From NCBI RefSeq assembly GCF_028554725.1, contig NC_071671.1:17607501-17671500 (forward strand): a DNA stretch of 64,000 bases, given 5' to 3'. The translations under genes and the position numbers were made by a program. This document shows positions 46,514-59,759 of this stretch, in pieces. A model generated the notes under the pieces. The model was not told the origin of the DNA. It saw only the letters and a list, made by a program, of their open reading frames with translations, and did not search any database. Source of the stretch: Zeugodacus cucurbitae (taxonomy: Eukaryota; Arthropoda; Insecta; Diptera; Tephritidae). The first letter of the stretch is position 1. Each line of letters starts with the position of its first letter.

Positions 46514-47964
46514 ATTTTTGGAAAGATTTAAAAAGTTACACGGAGTTATGTAGTGGTAAATATGGGGCATCTTTACATATTGAATTCAAGAACATTCAAT
46601 GAAGTGTGTCAGCTTTTAATAAACGAAAATCGCCAAGCTCATAAGAAACGTCTAACATTATCGGTTTCTATATACAAGCAATGAATACAGCTGGAGAGTT
46701 TATCGTACTTCAATCTCAATTACCACCAAATTAACTACTATACATTTTAATAAAAGCAGAGAATACGAAATTATCTATTATTTATCTAGATGCTGTTCGA
46801 TATTTAGAATATATTCATAAATATTCATATTGAACTAAAAAGTAGTTTTTCTAATTTTATTTTTTTCTAATAAAAACTCTCAACGGATTTTACATCGTTT
46901 AAAGAACTGTAAATCTATGATTTATGCAAATCATACACATATTTTATGTGAAAATGAAATTTATGAATAAATTAGTTGGCGTAAATTTATTATTTTTTGG
47001 GGTATGAAGACCATTGACTTAAAGTAACTCTAACAACTGACAGATGACAATCAGTGTGACAGTGATGGGGTCCCGTGCTTGATGCTCTTGACATTCTGAA
47101 ATAACTGAAACGATTGATACAATCATAACAGTCCCATAGATTTGGAAGCATTTACAAAAATGTCGCCAAATAATGACTGCATTGCTGTTTCCGAGCCTCT
47201 TCAAAATTATTTGGCAATATTTCGAACATAAATGTCAAACACATGTGCTTACTTTGTCAGCTGGTTTAGTTTGAAGAAATTATGAAATTCTACACCTTTA
47301 AAACGCCCTTTTATTATTTTCAACTGTGAAATATTTCAATGCTTCAAAATCAACTTGTCTATTTAAATTATTTCCTACATAATTTTATACAAATCACCGA
47401 TTAAGTTCAATGATTATTCAAGATATGTTGTTGTTGATTTATATTTCATTGTTGCTATGTATCGTATCAGTTGTTCTGAGCGCAATTTTATTAATTTTTT
47501 AAATGGCTCATCCTTATCATTTCTAAAATAGTAAATACAATATACTCGTACTACGGCGTAAGGCAAGTGATAATTTTGAACTCATGTTCAAAGTTGATTT
47601 CATTTTCATGGTTTTTGTTTTATTATTTCGTTGTTCCAAATTCAATTTCAAAATATAATAAGAATTAATGGAACAGAAATAGTACCTGTGATGAGCGAAG
47701 AAAATCTGATTTTTTGAAGATATTTTACAGATGTTGATGTACCTTGGATGTTAATAAGTAGTCGATAATTACTCTAGGCAGTTTTTAAATGTACTATTTA
47801 CTTGTTGTTGTGATTTTTTTGCTAGAAAAAATACTTCAGATTTCATGAGTTCTGCGGTGCATGATTGCTGTACAAATAACAGCAGCAGCAGAATATACCA
47901 TGTAGAGTCTAAGTCTAGTCTAAGTTTCATGACAGACATAAGCATCCACTGACTTTTTAGAATC
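46514..47964. other. Presumed intronic or intergenic DNA
   Basis: AT-rich, no reading frame with recognisable motifs, no transposon ends identified. Confidence 0.4.
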
Positions 47965-48620
47965 AATGTTTTATAAAAAATCGAAAATGGGCGTGGAGTC
48001 GTCCACTTTTGGGTAAAAACTAATATCTCAGGAACAACTCGACCGCTTTCAACGAAATTTGGTACATAATATTTTTTTGATAGCCTGATGTTACGATAGG
48101 TGAAATCGGTTAACAACCACGTCTACTTCCCATATAACACAATTTCGAAGTCCATTCATTCACCTTGCAATATATAAAGCAAGAACCAGCGAAGATATCG
48201 GAACAAAACTTTACACAAATATTGCATCACATCACTTGTGGAAAAATTGTCGAAATCGGACTATAAATTTCCAAGGCTCCAGATTGTCAATGGATAATTT
48301 TTTACCGAAAATACCGGTAAATCTCTAAGATATTTTAGGGAAATTCATAGAGAATCCTTTATCTTCCAATAATGTGTCTCAGTGCCAAAAATGGTTGAAA
48401 CCGGGTCATAACTTCCCCCAGCTCCCAAAAATACGATGTGCTTTATACAGTACATATCGGTTAATATGTGAGATATCTTAACAAACTTAAAGCTTAGCAT
48501 AGTTTTGGATATAATGTAACTTGGTGTTGAAAATTAGTGAAATCGGCACAGGAATTATCTAGACTCTCATATACTATATATAATGATTTTCGTCATTCTA
48601 ATGAGCTTCATGCCGTATAA
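47965..48620 (-). repeat. Partial interspersed repeat, minus orientation
   Basis: Internal blocks GAAAATGGGCGTGGAGTCG, GGTAAAAACTAATATCTCAG and CGAAATCGGACTATAA match the reverse complement of the copy at 37,108-38,480. Both ends are missing. Confidence 0.7.
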
Positions 48621-50086
48621 CTAATATATCCAATCTTGTCATATACATATTTTAGTGCAGTTCAATCAATTTTTTGCATTTCTCGTAATCAAGTAAGCGC
48701 GCGAAAACCTTTATTGGACCAGTTCCTAAATTGAAACTTTAAATTAAAAACACTTAATTAAAAACTCTCGATTTCTAAGCTTTCAGTGGCTTTGGAAAAA
48801 CTTTGTATTTAAGAAGAAACTAAATACTTGATACTTTTAAAGTCATATTTCAAGGCATCCCATCAAAACCAAATGGATTTCTGGACGTCACTTGACACCA
48901 GCTGGAAGGCTAATAATGAAGTTATTAATATTATATAATAAGCTACTCGGAAGTTCCGCTTCAAAGCTTTCACCTCGATATGCGGCTCCTTTTACATTTC
49001 TACGCAGTGTCACTAAAATGACTTAAAATCACTTTTATAGCGAAGGTCACACAAATGCAACCTTGTATAGTGCTATAAAATATGAAACCGTTATATGTAT
49101 ATATTTAGATGAAAAGGTCATAATTCACCGTAAAATTGTACGGTTGCAATGTGGTTAATGCTTACGCACAGTTTTGCCTTCTTTTCCGCTACGTTTGAGA
49201 TGCACCGCTATATAAGAAAATACGTATATGTTATATACATAGATTTGTGAGTGTGTGTGTTCAATGTCAATTTAACACCATAAAATGCTGCGATTAAATT
49301 TCAAAACACAAAGGCCTTTCACACGACTTCGCCAAATGGCTGAAATCAATATCAATATGCACTTGTGGTTTATGTGCACTTCGTTGCATACCGACCGAAT
49401 CTTACAGCATACAATGGATACTTTTCATAGAAAATAACATTAGAGAATTGTGCGGTTCTGACTGCTACTCTATGGCCCATTAAACAGTAAAAATTCCTAA
49501 CAAATAAATTTAATGCAACTAACATTCCAGACATACGAGTATGTTTGTGTATTTTTATGATTATTTGTCTGTTGTCTTAATTGTGTACACAGGTTTCTAT
49601 GTTGTGCCGCCTCATAGAGGTGACCCTTTACCACATTACCTGTTATGCACTCGCATCTATTTACATACATACAGATAAATGTATGTATTTGCTGATGAAA
49701 TACCTTAGAAATGGTAGCAATTTGTATCATAAAAATAATCTCAAATTGCAGGCTTTAAAATACTTATAATTAAATTACAACAACAGCATTGTTGGCTAAA
49801 TTGATGAGAGATTAAGCGGAATTGACAATTAGAAATGGGGGCTTAGACATTTATCAGTTATATTTTACATTATTTATTATTTTCTAGTGAGTTTGAATAC
49901 GTAGAAAAATTTTAATTCATCTCTAAACAAAGATTTTTATATAAGAAATAATGTGATCTCGAGGACCACAGATAATTGAAGGCATGCAACAAACTTAATC
50001 TTTCCCTCGGACAATATTTGCATCGTTAGGACTTTCTTTCATTAATTTTCAGTGCCGGTATTTAAATTTATATGAACAAGTAAGGA
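48621..50086. other. Presumed intronic or intergenic DNA
   Basis: Moderately AT-rich with no recognisable exon or repeat family. A TG-rich run is at about 49,248-49,260. Confidence 0.4.
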
Positions 50087-50615
50087 AGGGTTAAGTTCGG
50101 ATGTCACCGAACATTTTATACTCTCTCAATTTATTTAAGAAATTTTATTTACATAACACACAAATTTCCCCATAAATTCGGCATAAAGTTTAATAGAATA
50201 ACGAAAATAGTCATATATTGTATATGAGGGGTGAGGTAATTCCTGAACCGATTTCATTCATTTTCATCAGCAAGGTGCACTATATCCAAGACTATACGCT
50301 CACTTAATTTTGCTAAGATATCTCACATAATAACCAATACATATATGCGGAATAAAGCCCACCGTATTTTTGAAAAACCTATAATTAGGTATATGTGATC
50401 TAGGAGATGTTATGACCCGATTTTAATAATTTTTGAAACAGAACACTATTAGAAGAAAACAATTTCCTCTGAATTACATTAAATTATCTAAGAAATTTAC
50501 CCATATTTTCAGTTAAAATTTACCCTTAGGCGCTGAGTTCAACATATTCGATATCTGGGGCTTTGAAAAGTTATAGTCCGATTTCGACAACTTTTTCACA
50601 AGTGATGCCACAGTC
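50087..50615 (+). repeat. 5' part of an interspersed repeat copy
   Basis: Starts CAAGTAAGGAAGGGTTAAGT, keeps the TTCGG/CCGAA hairpin and TTTTATACTCTCTCAATTTA, and ends abruptly near the ACAAGTGATGCCACAG block. The 3' half is absent. Confidence 0.8.
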
Positions 50616-50954
50616 TCACTAAAAAGGTTTGAATGACTTGAACAAAGCTAGGTAGTTGGGTACCGTTCCTTTTATTGGACCATTTAAGAACTTGTGGAAC
50701 GGTGTCAGTAGTAGAGTTGGCGGCGATATCTTTCAAGTTCTAAGATTTCGTGCTAGTTTTAAGTTAAAATATAATGTAAGCTTGCATATCAAAAGGACTG
50801 AAAAATAATTATTTAAGATACCATGTCTCTTAGCCATTATCGATATTTTATCCAGCTAAGATTAAAAAAAGAACGCCATATTTTAGTTTTAATGTTATTT
50901 TCTTCGTCATTCTTCATATATTTCTTGGTAAATGGGTATATATTATAGTTATAC

Positions 50955-51050
50955 AGTGGAACTTCTCTAACTCGAATCACCATAATATTATAGCAAAAAA
51001 AACTTCGAGTTAAAGAGACTTCGAGTTATGGAATTTTCATTCAAAAATAT
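50955..51050 (+). mobile_element. Possible pogo/Tigger-type transposon end
   Basis: CAGTGGAACTTCTCTAACTC after a TA dinucleotide, followed by a second motif ACTTCGAGTTAAAGAGACTT, resembles pogo/Tigger terminal repeats. No matching opposite end was located, so only a fragment is claimed. Confidence 0.4.
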
Positions 51051-53330
51051 AATTTTTCAAAAATGAGTAAAATATTGATTTATACCCAGTTGTATTTATT
51101 TAATTCTGTTGCACTTTGCAATTGTTTGGCTGTGTAATATCATACTTTTTGTTCGCCTCCATAAGATATAGAGGCACTCTTCTAAAATTCTACCTCGATT
51201 TGATTTTTAAAATTCGATTGGAGAATTACGGAAACTCATCCGTTATTGGTCCATCTGAATATTTCGATAGTACATGGATAAATGTCGTTATAGAACTAAG
51301 GAAAAAAGAAAATATTAAAATGTATAATTTCGACAGATCAATAACTACTCGCTTTTTGGTAAAATTTTCACCACATATTAGCACGAAACAATTCGTTGTA
51401 ATAAAAAAATAAAAAGTCCTTCCTTAGTTTACTAGATATTTTTATTTCAAAGATTTGTGCAAAATTTCAACAATTGAATTTTTGAAAACTGTACAATTGA
51501 AACTGACGAATCTCTGATCTCTTAGAATTTTACTCGGTTTGATTTGAAATTTTTGTATAATATTTTATACATATTGTACTATTTAATAAGATAAACATTT
51601 GTTCGGAAACTATTCATGACATCTCTTGAGGTTCTACTTAAATGTAGAGTTTGTTAAAAAATATTGATACAGATATTTTGGTTTTAAGATCATCTTCATG
51701 GCACTCATCCATACATATAGGGTAATTTTTCAGAAAATAATTATAATTTGATTCGTTTTGAATTAGAAATAGATTACCATTTACATATAAGAAGAACATT
51801 TTGAGTAATATTTACTGCTCCTAAAAATAAAAATTTTGTAATTAAACTAAAATACAATATTACTTCTAAATTATGAATATTGACTTAATTATAATATTAT
51901 GAATGCAAAATTATATAATTATTGGCATTTCTAGCACATGAAACAGTTAAAAAGCAACAATTACAATTATCTTATATTTGAAAAGAAAAAATTGTTGTTT
52001 TTTCCATAACACTACAACGGGCACTTGTTTGTATAACAATTAGAAAGGCGCTCAGATGCTGTGCGAAAAACCAATAAATACGTTATTGACTTTGACATTG
52101 AAAAAATAAACAAAAAAGAAACACACTGAGTAAGACATTAAAATTTTTAATTTTTGCAAGTAGCCACAATTACACTCAAGCACTGCCTGCATAACGAAAT
52201 CCCACGAATATACATACATATACGAGTGTATATGCACATATGTAGTTACAGCAACTGTAAAAATCATTGAAAAAAGATCAACTGCCCGCTGTGAAATTAA
52301 AAGAAGACAATAGAAGAAACACTGAAGTGTTTGAATGACTTGATGTTTCAATTTGAGAGTAACGCGTACATAACTGAAGTTTGAAAAGCGGAGTGTAAGC
52401 TGACGTTTGGGCAAGACACATACGACTCGTGTGATTGACAGCTCGGATTGACGGTTATTTGCAGCGTTGAATGTGGCGGCATGACTTTATTGCTTGACGA
52501 TTATGTGTGCTTAGAGGGAAAAATGCGCTTAGAAATCATAATCATTTTTTAATTAGTCACTTCAAATAAGTGTATATTTTTTGTATTTTTTTCAATTTTT
52601 TTTATAATTCATTTTTTTCGTTCCAATGTACGAGTGAACTACTTTTAAAGTGCGGCGGACATGAAATTCCTTGAAGGTTAAATGTTGGACTTACACACAT
52701 ACACATATATGCATATATCCAGCTACATAACTGTGTTTCTGGCATTTTGTTGTTGCTTGAGTCTCTATGGTTTTACATATATTTTTCTTAACTTGTTAAG
52801 TGTGTGAGCTTGAAATAATTAACAATTTGTTGTTATTATTGCCGCTAAGCCGCACAGCTGACGGCCGATTCGTTTTAACTTTAACTTTTTATTACGATAT
52901 TCTTTTTCGCATGGCTATTGCTGCCGCACACATTGGCAATAAAATAACGGGCAGCTGAATGTCAGCCAGCAACTGACTTCGCTTTGGCTCTTTGTTTTTG
53001 TTTCTTTGTTTTTGCACTGCATTCTTTCAGCAAACGCATTTGCACACACGTTGCTACGTTGCTGTAAACGTGATTTTTAGTTAATTCACATATGAATGAT
53101 TGCGGTCAATACTGACTTACATGTGTGGCAATTAATTTCATTAACATGCTTTGCATTTTTTTATTGTAAGATATGGACAAATACTATAGGCTCGATTTCT
53201 TTGTTTGCATGCGAAAATTGTGTTAAAAAAAAAAAAACAAATTAAATTATGAGAATTCAAATTAATGTGGATTTTGTTCTAACAATTTTAAGTGAATAAA
53301 AGTTTATACAATATTTTTTTATATTTAAAG
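51051..53330. other. Presumed intronic or intergenic DNA with a GC-richer island
   Basis: Mostly AT-rich. The part at about 52,380-53,060 is less AT-rich and has many CAGCTG-like and GCCGC words without an open frame. It could be a regulatory island, which is only an inference. A 98-codon open frame at 51,116-51,412 has no known motif. Confidence 0.35.
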
Positions 53331-54341
53331 AAGTAAGGAAGTGCTAAGTTCAGTTGTAACCGAACATTTTATACTCTCGCAATTTATTCATTTAATTAAA
53401 TTCGGCATAAAGTCCACTAGTATAACGAAAATCATTATATATAGTATATGTAAGTTGGGGTATTTCCTGAACCAGTCTAACTAATTTTTCCCATCAAGCT
53501 GCATTCTTTGTAAGATCCTACCGCTAATTTAATTTTGCTTAGATATCTCACATATTAACCGATACGAGTATATGCGGAATAAAACCACCGGATGTTAGAA
53601 AACCATTATATTATGTATACGGGGAAGTTATGACGCGATTTTTTAATGGACAAAGATCTCCTTTGAATTGCTATAAAAAAATCTAGGTGATATCCGGTAT
53701 TTTCAGTAAAAAATTATCTACAGGCACTGAAGTCTTCATTTTCTATATATGGGGCTCTTTATAGTCCGATTTCCAAAATTTTTAAATTTAAAATAATTCC
53801 ATCTGGGGCCTTAAAAAGTTATACATACTTCGATTTCCATATTTTTTTAAATCAGTCATGCCACATTTCAAGTGCTGTGTATTTGTAAAGTTTTGTTCCG
53901 ATACCTTCATTGGTTCTTGCTTTACATATTGCAAAATGAACGAATGCGATGGATTTCAAAATTGTGATATAAAGAAAGTAGGCGTGAACCGATTTCGCCA
54001 CCATTTTCCATCCGTAACAGAAGATATTATGTACCAAATTGAACCAAAAGTGGACGATGCCACGCTCATTTTTCATTTTATCAAAACAATATCGGCCAAA
54101 TACCAAATACCCCTCCTGGTAAAGATCTCCTGTACCAAATTATACTTTAATAGCTTAGTTATAGCACAATAATCTAATTTTTTGGACGTGGCAATGGTCT
54201 GATTTCGCCCAATTTCAATAGCAACCGTACTACAGTGCCAATAAATGTGTGTACTAAGTTTTATCTTAGTTTTTACTCAAGTTATCCGTTGCACGGACAG
54301 ACAGAAGAATTCTGTGAAACATGTTGCAAGAGCATATAAAT
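53331..54341 (+). repeat. Interspersed repeat copy, diverged
   Basis: AAGTAAGGAAGTGCTAAGTT, a decayed hairpin (TTCAGTTGTAACCGAA), TTTTATACTCTCGCAATTTA at the 5' end and ATGTTGCAAGAGCATATAAA at the 3' end. It has many small deletions relative to the full copy. Confidence 0.8.
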
Positions 54342-55094
54342 ATTGAAATTTATTTTCTTCTCTTGTTATCTTCATATTCAAGTTGTTTTTGGGCAACACA
54401 ACTCCACTTTATATAGAATTTTTATATTTACTGACTAAAAATTCTGACTTCAAGCGATCCCTGTGTGAGATAGAGGTTTTACAACTAAATTTTATACCAT
54501 AACCAATAACAATCCCATAATTTACACTGCTTTGAAATGAATAATCAATTATTTTTATATATTTTTTTTGATTTTCGGAAAACTATTTCATTTGTTATAT
54601 TCTGCATTTTTTATGATTTCTCCGAAAATTAACAGTAGTTTATTCTAATTTAATTCGAAATACCTTCTGGCTCATGTAATTAGCAATATAATAACAACAA
54701 TTAAGTCATAAATGTATGTTAATCGCCTTCAATCAACCTTTTCCTGAATCAATAATATGATAATGTTTGTTGTATAGTATCTGTAATATGAGTATATTGA
54801 TTGTTGTAATTCTAACAAACCAATTTCTGTGATACAAACACCTGCTGACTTAATTTAAATAGCTATTTAATAGCTGATTTTCCCACACCCTTTCGAAATA
54901 CTATTGCTCTGACGAGTAACACTTGTTTACAAAATGAAAGTATTTTTTAGAACAACATTCAGTCGAAGTTTAGAATGTGTAGTGTATTTTTTATGGCTTT
55001 TATTAATTTATAATTGTTTTTTTTTTTTGTTCAATAAAATCTCACCAGCTATTGCACGTAAAAACTGATATTTGATATTAATTACGCTCTCGAA
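54342..55094. other. Presumed intronic or intergenic DNA
   Basis: AT-rich, with nothing recognisable. Confidence 0.4.
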
Positions 55095-55800
55095 ACATGT
55101 TGTACGGAGAGCCAATTTCAACGAAATTTGGTACCATGATTTTACAGAAAGAAAATTGGCGAAATCTTCTACTTCCCATATAATACATTTTTGAATTCCC
55201 AAGAAGATGTATGCATGTGATTGGCGTTGAACCGTTTAGCCGGTTATAGCCGAATCAATGAGAGCGCGCCACTCCTCTCTTTCCTTCGCAGTTCGGCGCC
55301 AGTTGGAGATTCCAAGTGTAACCAGGTCGCTCTCCACCTGGTCACTCCAACGGAGCGGAGGCTTTCCCCTTACTCGGCTTCCTTCGACGGGTACTGCATC
55401 GAACACTTTCAGAGCTAGAGTGCTTTCGTCCATTCGGACAACATGACCTAGCCAGCGTAGCCGCTGTCTTTTTATTCGCTAAACAATGCCAATGTCGTCG
55501 TATAACTCATACAGCTCATCATTCCATCGTCTGCGGTATTCGCCGTTGTCAATGTTCTGAGGACCATAAATCCTGCGCAAAATTTCAATGAAGATATCGG
55601 AATAAAACATTTGAGGTATGGATTTTCTCATTTGAAAATTGTCGAAATCGGACTATAACTTTTCAGGACCCCAGATATCGAACATAAAGGATCTCAGTGT
55701 TTAAGGAAAACTTCTTACCGAAAATATCGCAACTCTCTTAGATATTTTAAAGATGATCAGTGGGAATAATGTGTCTCATCATATATGCTCTGTTGCCACT
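55095..55800 (-). repeat. Minus-oriented interspersed-repeat fragments split by a LINE fragment
   Basis: Segments at about 55,095-55,215 (CAATTTCAACGAAATTTGGT) and 55,593-55,800 (GAAATCGGACTATAACTTTT, CCCCAGATATCGAACATAAA) are pieces of the interspersed repeat. The LINE piece at 55,222-55,592 lies between them, so the LINE appears to sit inside the older repeat. Confidence 0.6.
55222..55592 (-). mobile_element. RTE-like LINE reverse transcriptase C-terminal fragment
   Basis: On the minus strand it encodes LRRIYGPQNI, NGEYRRRWNDELYELYDD, RLRWLGHVVRMDES and GKPPLRWSDQVESDL. One in-frame TAG falls just before RIKRQ. It is the same family as the longer fragment at 57,735-58,372. It is degenerate and truncated at both ends. 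Confidence 0.8.
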
Positions 55801-56990
55801 TTTCATTCTTTCGCTTCTGACATATCGTACCGCAAAATCGCAAATCGATTACTCTTGTAAGGGCCTACATACAATTATTCAGAAAATTCTGTAACAATTG
55901 TTGACTAGTTTAATTAATTCTGGGGTTTCCCGAACCACATTTCTGACATATGGAATCAAAATACGTTCACACCTACTCGTACATACATTGTATATTATAG
56001 GTTTGTTTACATCCGTATATAGTATTTGTTATGATTTCACCATTAAATACACAATAATTGCATTTTTTGTTGTTTTTTTGTATAATTGTATAATAATTAA
56101 ATGCATTACTTTTATCTATACAACTTTTCCGCAAAGCCAAGTGGAACACGTGTTAACATAAAATGCATTATAAAGGGTTTAGAGTAAATTAGAAAATATC
56201 TTGATATTTTTTAGGAGTTCAAGGGTCTGTGCGATAATAAATATAATAGTAGAACTTTCAAAATAAAATAAAAAATTTAAGAACGAATTCGGGGATCTAT
56301 TAGATAACCGTTTTCATGCCACCGAAGAAGTAGCAAGGACTGCGTATGGAGAGTTGAACAATTTTTCCTTACGTATTATGTAATCGATTGACTACTGAAT
56401 AATTATAATAACAATTAAGTTTTTCAGGTTGTAAGTTGAGTGAATCAATTAATTATTTACTTTTTTGTACAAGGTGTGAAAGGGTTTCATATTCTCGTAA
56501 CTTCATATAACTGTGGCTTTTGGTCACCAACTCTCCATAGTAAACGAAAGAACAGTTTCATTAGAAATGCAAATACGCATTTCAGCTTTAGTTGACCTTC
56601 TATGCAACTTTAGAAATATCAAAAAAAAACATTGAGTTTGGACAAAATATTCAATATTCTATTATTCTTATTCTTTACGGAGAATTCTCAATTGTTCGCA
56701 TGCGCATTTATTTGCATACAAACCAAATGGTTTCGCCACCCACTGAATATTTGCAATCCATTAACATATATATTTCTAAAAAAAGCCATATAAAGCCAAG
56801 TATTTATGTACATATATATTTCACACGTTCATTGGTACATATCCATTTTTAATGCTAAAAAGTTCAAAATTTGGTTTATTTATAAAACAAAATTTCTAAA
56901 TTTTTTAAGAATGATTTATAAATGTTGCTATACCATTTGTATTTGTATGTTTTAAGTGAAAGAATAACCTGGTACCGATAAATTTTCATA
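55801..56990. other. Presumed intronic or intergenic DNA
   Basis: AT-rich. The open frames here are short and have no known motifs. Confidence 0.4.
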
Positions 56991-57195
56991 ATATTTAGGG
57001 GCCCCACAGTACGATTGGTTGGAGGAGACATCGTCAGTGAGGCCTCATAATTCTTAAAACCCACGTCAAGCGCTGGCATCCTAAACGATGACTTTTACTT
57101 ACATAGATAATAAGTGACGGGACTCCATCTGGTATGGCTAAGGACCATAAATGGTCTATGTGGGGCCTGTTGGCCCACCAGAACAACCTAACCTG
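56991..57195 (+). mobile_element. 3' end of an RNase H-bearing LINE
   Basis: TTAGGGGCCCCACAGTACGA, GACATCGTCAGTGAGGCCTC and the end GACCAACCTAACCT-like ACAACCTAACCTGATAA match the 3' part of the fragment at 59,760-60,140. Read in that frame it gives LGAPQYDWLEE and then a stop. A very short 3' truncated copy. Confidence 0.65.
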
Positions 57196-57230
57196 ATAAA
57201 ACTAAATCTTTTCTAACCACAAGAGGGTTA

Positions 57231-57382
57231 AGATACTGAGACCATTGTTTCTGGTGGAATTTTTTTTACTTTTTTTGGATTTTCGTATACCTTATTGGTT
57301 AGATAACCAGTAGAAGATACTGAGACCATTGTTTCTGCTGGAAATTTGTATACCTCTTTTCGATTTTTGCATACCTTATTGG
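57231..57382 (+). repeat. Tandem duplication, 84-bp unit, two copies
   Basis: AGATACTGAGACCATTGTTT begins at 57231 and again at 57315. Both units carry a T-rich segment, then a GGATTTTCGTATACC or CGATTTTTGCATACC block and CTTATTGG. The second unit ends near 57,382. Confidence 0.75.
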
Positions 57383-57734
57383 AACTGAAATTGTGTTTCA
57401 ATTAGAATTCATGTAAGTCTAGAAGAAAGAAACAGCTTTACTTAGCTCAAATGACACTGACAGTAAAATATTGTTCGTGACATCTGGAACAGAAGAAGAG
57501 GAAGATTACTCAGAAATTTTGACAGTTCGTTTCATTTATGACGTAGCATGTCGCTATGGATGGTTCGCATTAATCATACCTCAAGAAAAACATGGAATTT
57601 ATAGAAATTATTCTAAAGTAATTGTTTTTGTAGTGTAAATTTTACTTTTTCATAATGTACTCTACAATATAATTACAATAAAAATTTTTAAGATTGGAAA
57701 TCCAGCAAAGGTACGGTGGTGAATTCTTCTTCTT

Positions 57735-58372
57735 CTTGACTGGCGTAGACACCGCGTACACGGTTATAGCCGAGTCCAAAACAGCGCACCACGTATCCCT
57801 CCTTCTGACAGTTTGGCGCCAATTGGTTATACCAAGCGAAGCCAGGTCCCTCTCCACCTGGCCCTTCCATAGGAGTGGAGGTCTCCCTCTTCCTCGGCTT
57901 CCACCAGCGGGTACTGCATTGAATGCTTTCAGAGCTGGAGCACTTTCATCCATTCGAACAACATGACCTAGCCAGCGTAGCTGCTGTCTTTTTATTCGCT
58001 GGACTATGTCTATGTCGTCGAATAACACATACAGCTCATCGTTCCATCGTCTGCGGTATTCGCCGTTGCTAATGTTTAAGGGACCATAAATCTTCCGCAA
58101 AACCTTTCTCTCGAAAACTCCTAGTGCCGTCTCATCGGATGTTGTCATCGTCCACGCTTCTGCACCGTAAAGTAGGACGGGAATGATGAGAGACTTGTAG
58201 AGTTTGGTTTTTGTTCGTCGAGAGAGGACTTTACTTTTCAATTGCCTACTTAGTCCATAGTAGCACCTGTTGGCAAGAGTGATTCTGCGTTGGATTTCCA
58301 GGCTGACATTATTATTGCTGTTAATGCTGGTTCCCAGGTAGACGAAATTATCTACAACTTCAAAGTTATGTC
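57735..58372 (-). mobile_element. RTE-like LINE reverse transcriptase C-terminal fragment
   Basis: About 200 uninterrupted minus-strand codons: VVDNFVYLGTSINSNN, then CYYGLSRQLKSKVLSRRTKT, KLYKSLIIPVLLYGAEAW, VLRKIYGPLN, RQQLRWLGHVVRMDES and GRGRPPLLWKGQVERDLASL. This is the conserved region after the polymerase motifs in RTE/BovB-like elements. The endonuclease and polymerase core are absent. The intact frame suggests a fairly young insertion. Confidence 0.88.
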
Positions 58373-59759
58373 TTTATAATAGAAACCAGCAATTTACAAT
58401 TCGCCTATTGAGAACAAATTATTACATGTACATTTATTTCAGCATCAATTTAGTAAATCCATATGAATGTTACAATAATTACATTAATTGCAATACTAAT
58501 TTCATCGCCTTTCGTTAATTATTTCGTACTTGTATGGCTTCTCTGAAAGGGGTCATTGCTACGATACTTTTTGTCACAACAAGAATGTGACAAACGTAAT
58601 CAGGAATTGTGTGATTTTTCAGCTTAATTAGCGTATGCAATCATAACTGCAATGGCTGTAATATATTTGTATTGAAAAATGTGTAAATACACAAAAGCAC
58701 GTGTTAGCGGTTTGCTTTTACCGTATTAAATTTCATTACTACTTTGTAATAGAATAATGATTACCCAAAGGAATTGCATTACTTTAGCTATTTAATATTG
58801 TTTTATAACTGTATTGTACACGGATAACTGTTTTAATTTTGTGAGTTTTGACAGTTTATCGCTAACATCGTTGAATCATTATAGTAACACGGGTAAATAC
58901 TTTTTTTGTCACACAAACTTTGTGATGATTTTTACATATGCATCATTAACAATATTTAATAAATTTGTTTCAATCACGTACATTTTTCTATGGCAGCTAA
59001 ATATTAATTTCTGACGTCATCTACGTGTCATTTTTTAAATGACTTCATTTATACGACTATATAACTATTGCATTCGACTGACATATGAGCATCATATATA
59101 CGTTTGTTACATCGTAAACATGCCACGAAAGTATTCTAACAACCCGGACAATTCTGGATGTTATGTGTGTGGAGAATTGACTTTTAAATCTGAGCGTCGA
59201 ACTTTCACATCATTAATTTAATAGTGCCATTTGGAAGTATTTGTTGTCTACAAATACGGATACAGATAAAGAAGAAGGCCGATAAATCTGAAAATTAATT
59301 ATTACAAAAACTTAATAAATGAACTTGTACACGTAATGTCATATAAAGCGTAGCGTAAAGTGTAATATGTCCTTAAAAATACAAATGCTGTGAGCGACGA
59401 TCAAGGCGAGTGGTTCCATCAGGACATTTGCTCAATGGAGAAGCGCTATTAAGGGAAATGGAGCGCAGAAATGCTTACAATTTATAGTTGGAGACTTAAA
59501 AAAGACCTTCTAGAAGCCATATTAATCAATAATTTCTCTAAATGTAGCTGAATTTTATACTTTAAAGAATATGTATACATATTTCTTGATGTCACAAGAA
59601 ACCCTGACGTGTAAATTTTTTCCAATCACATATTCAGCCTTATTGTAAATTTCATGTGAATAAATCATTCCCATGAATATTTTTATCCACTCGAAAAACA
59701 ATTTCGTATCATTAATTTCATGTGATCAAAAATGATGTGATCAAAAATACACAAGGTTC
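58373..59759. other. Presumed intronic or intergenic DNA
   Basis: AT-rich. A 60-codon frame at 59,039-59,221 contains MPRKYSNNPDNSGCYVCGEL and looks like the start of a larger protein or transposon frame, but I could not extend it. Confidence 0.35.
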
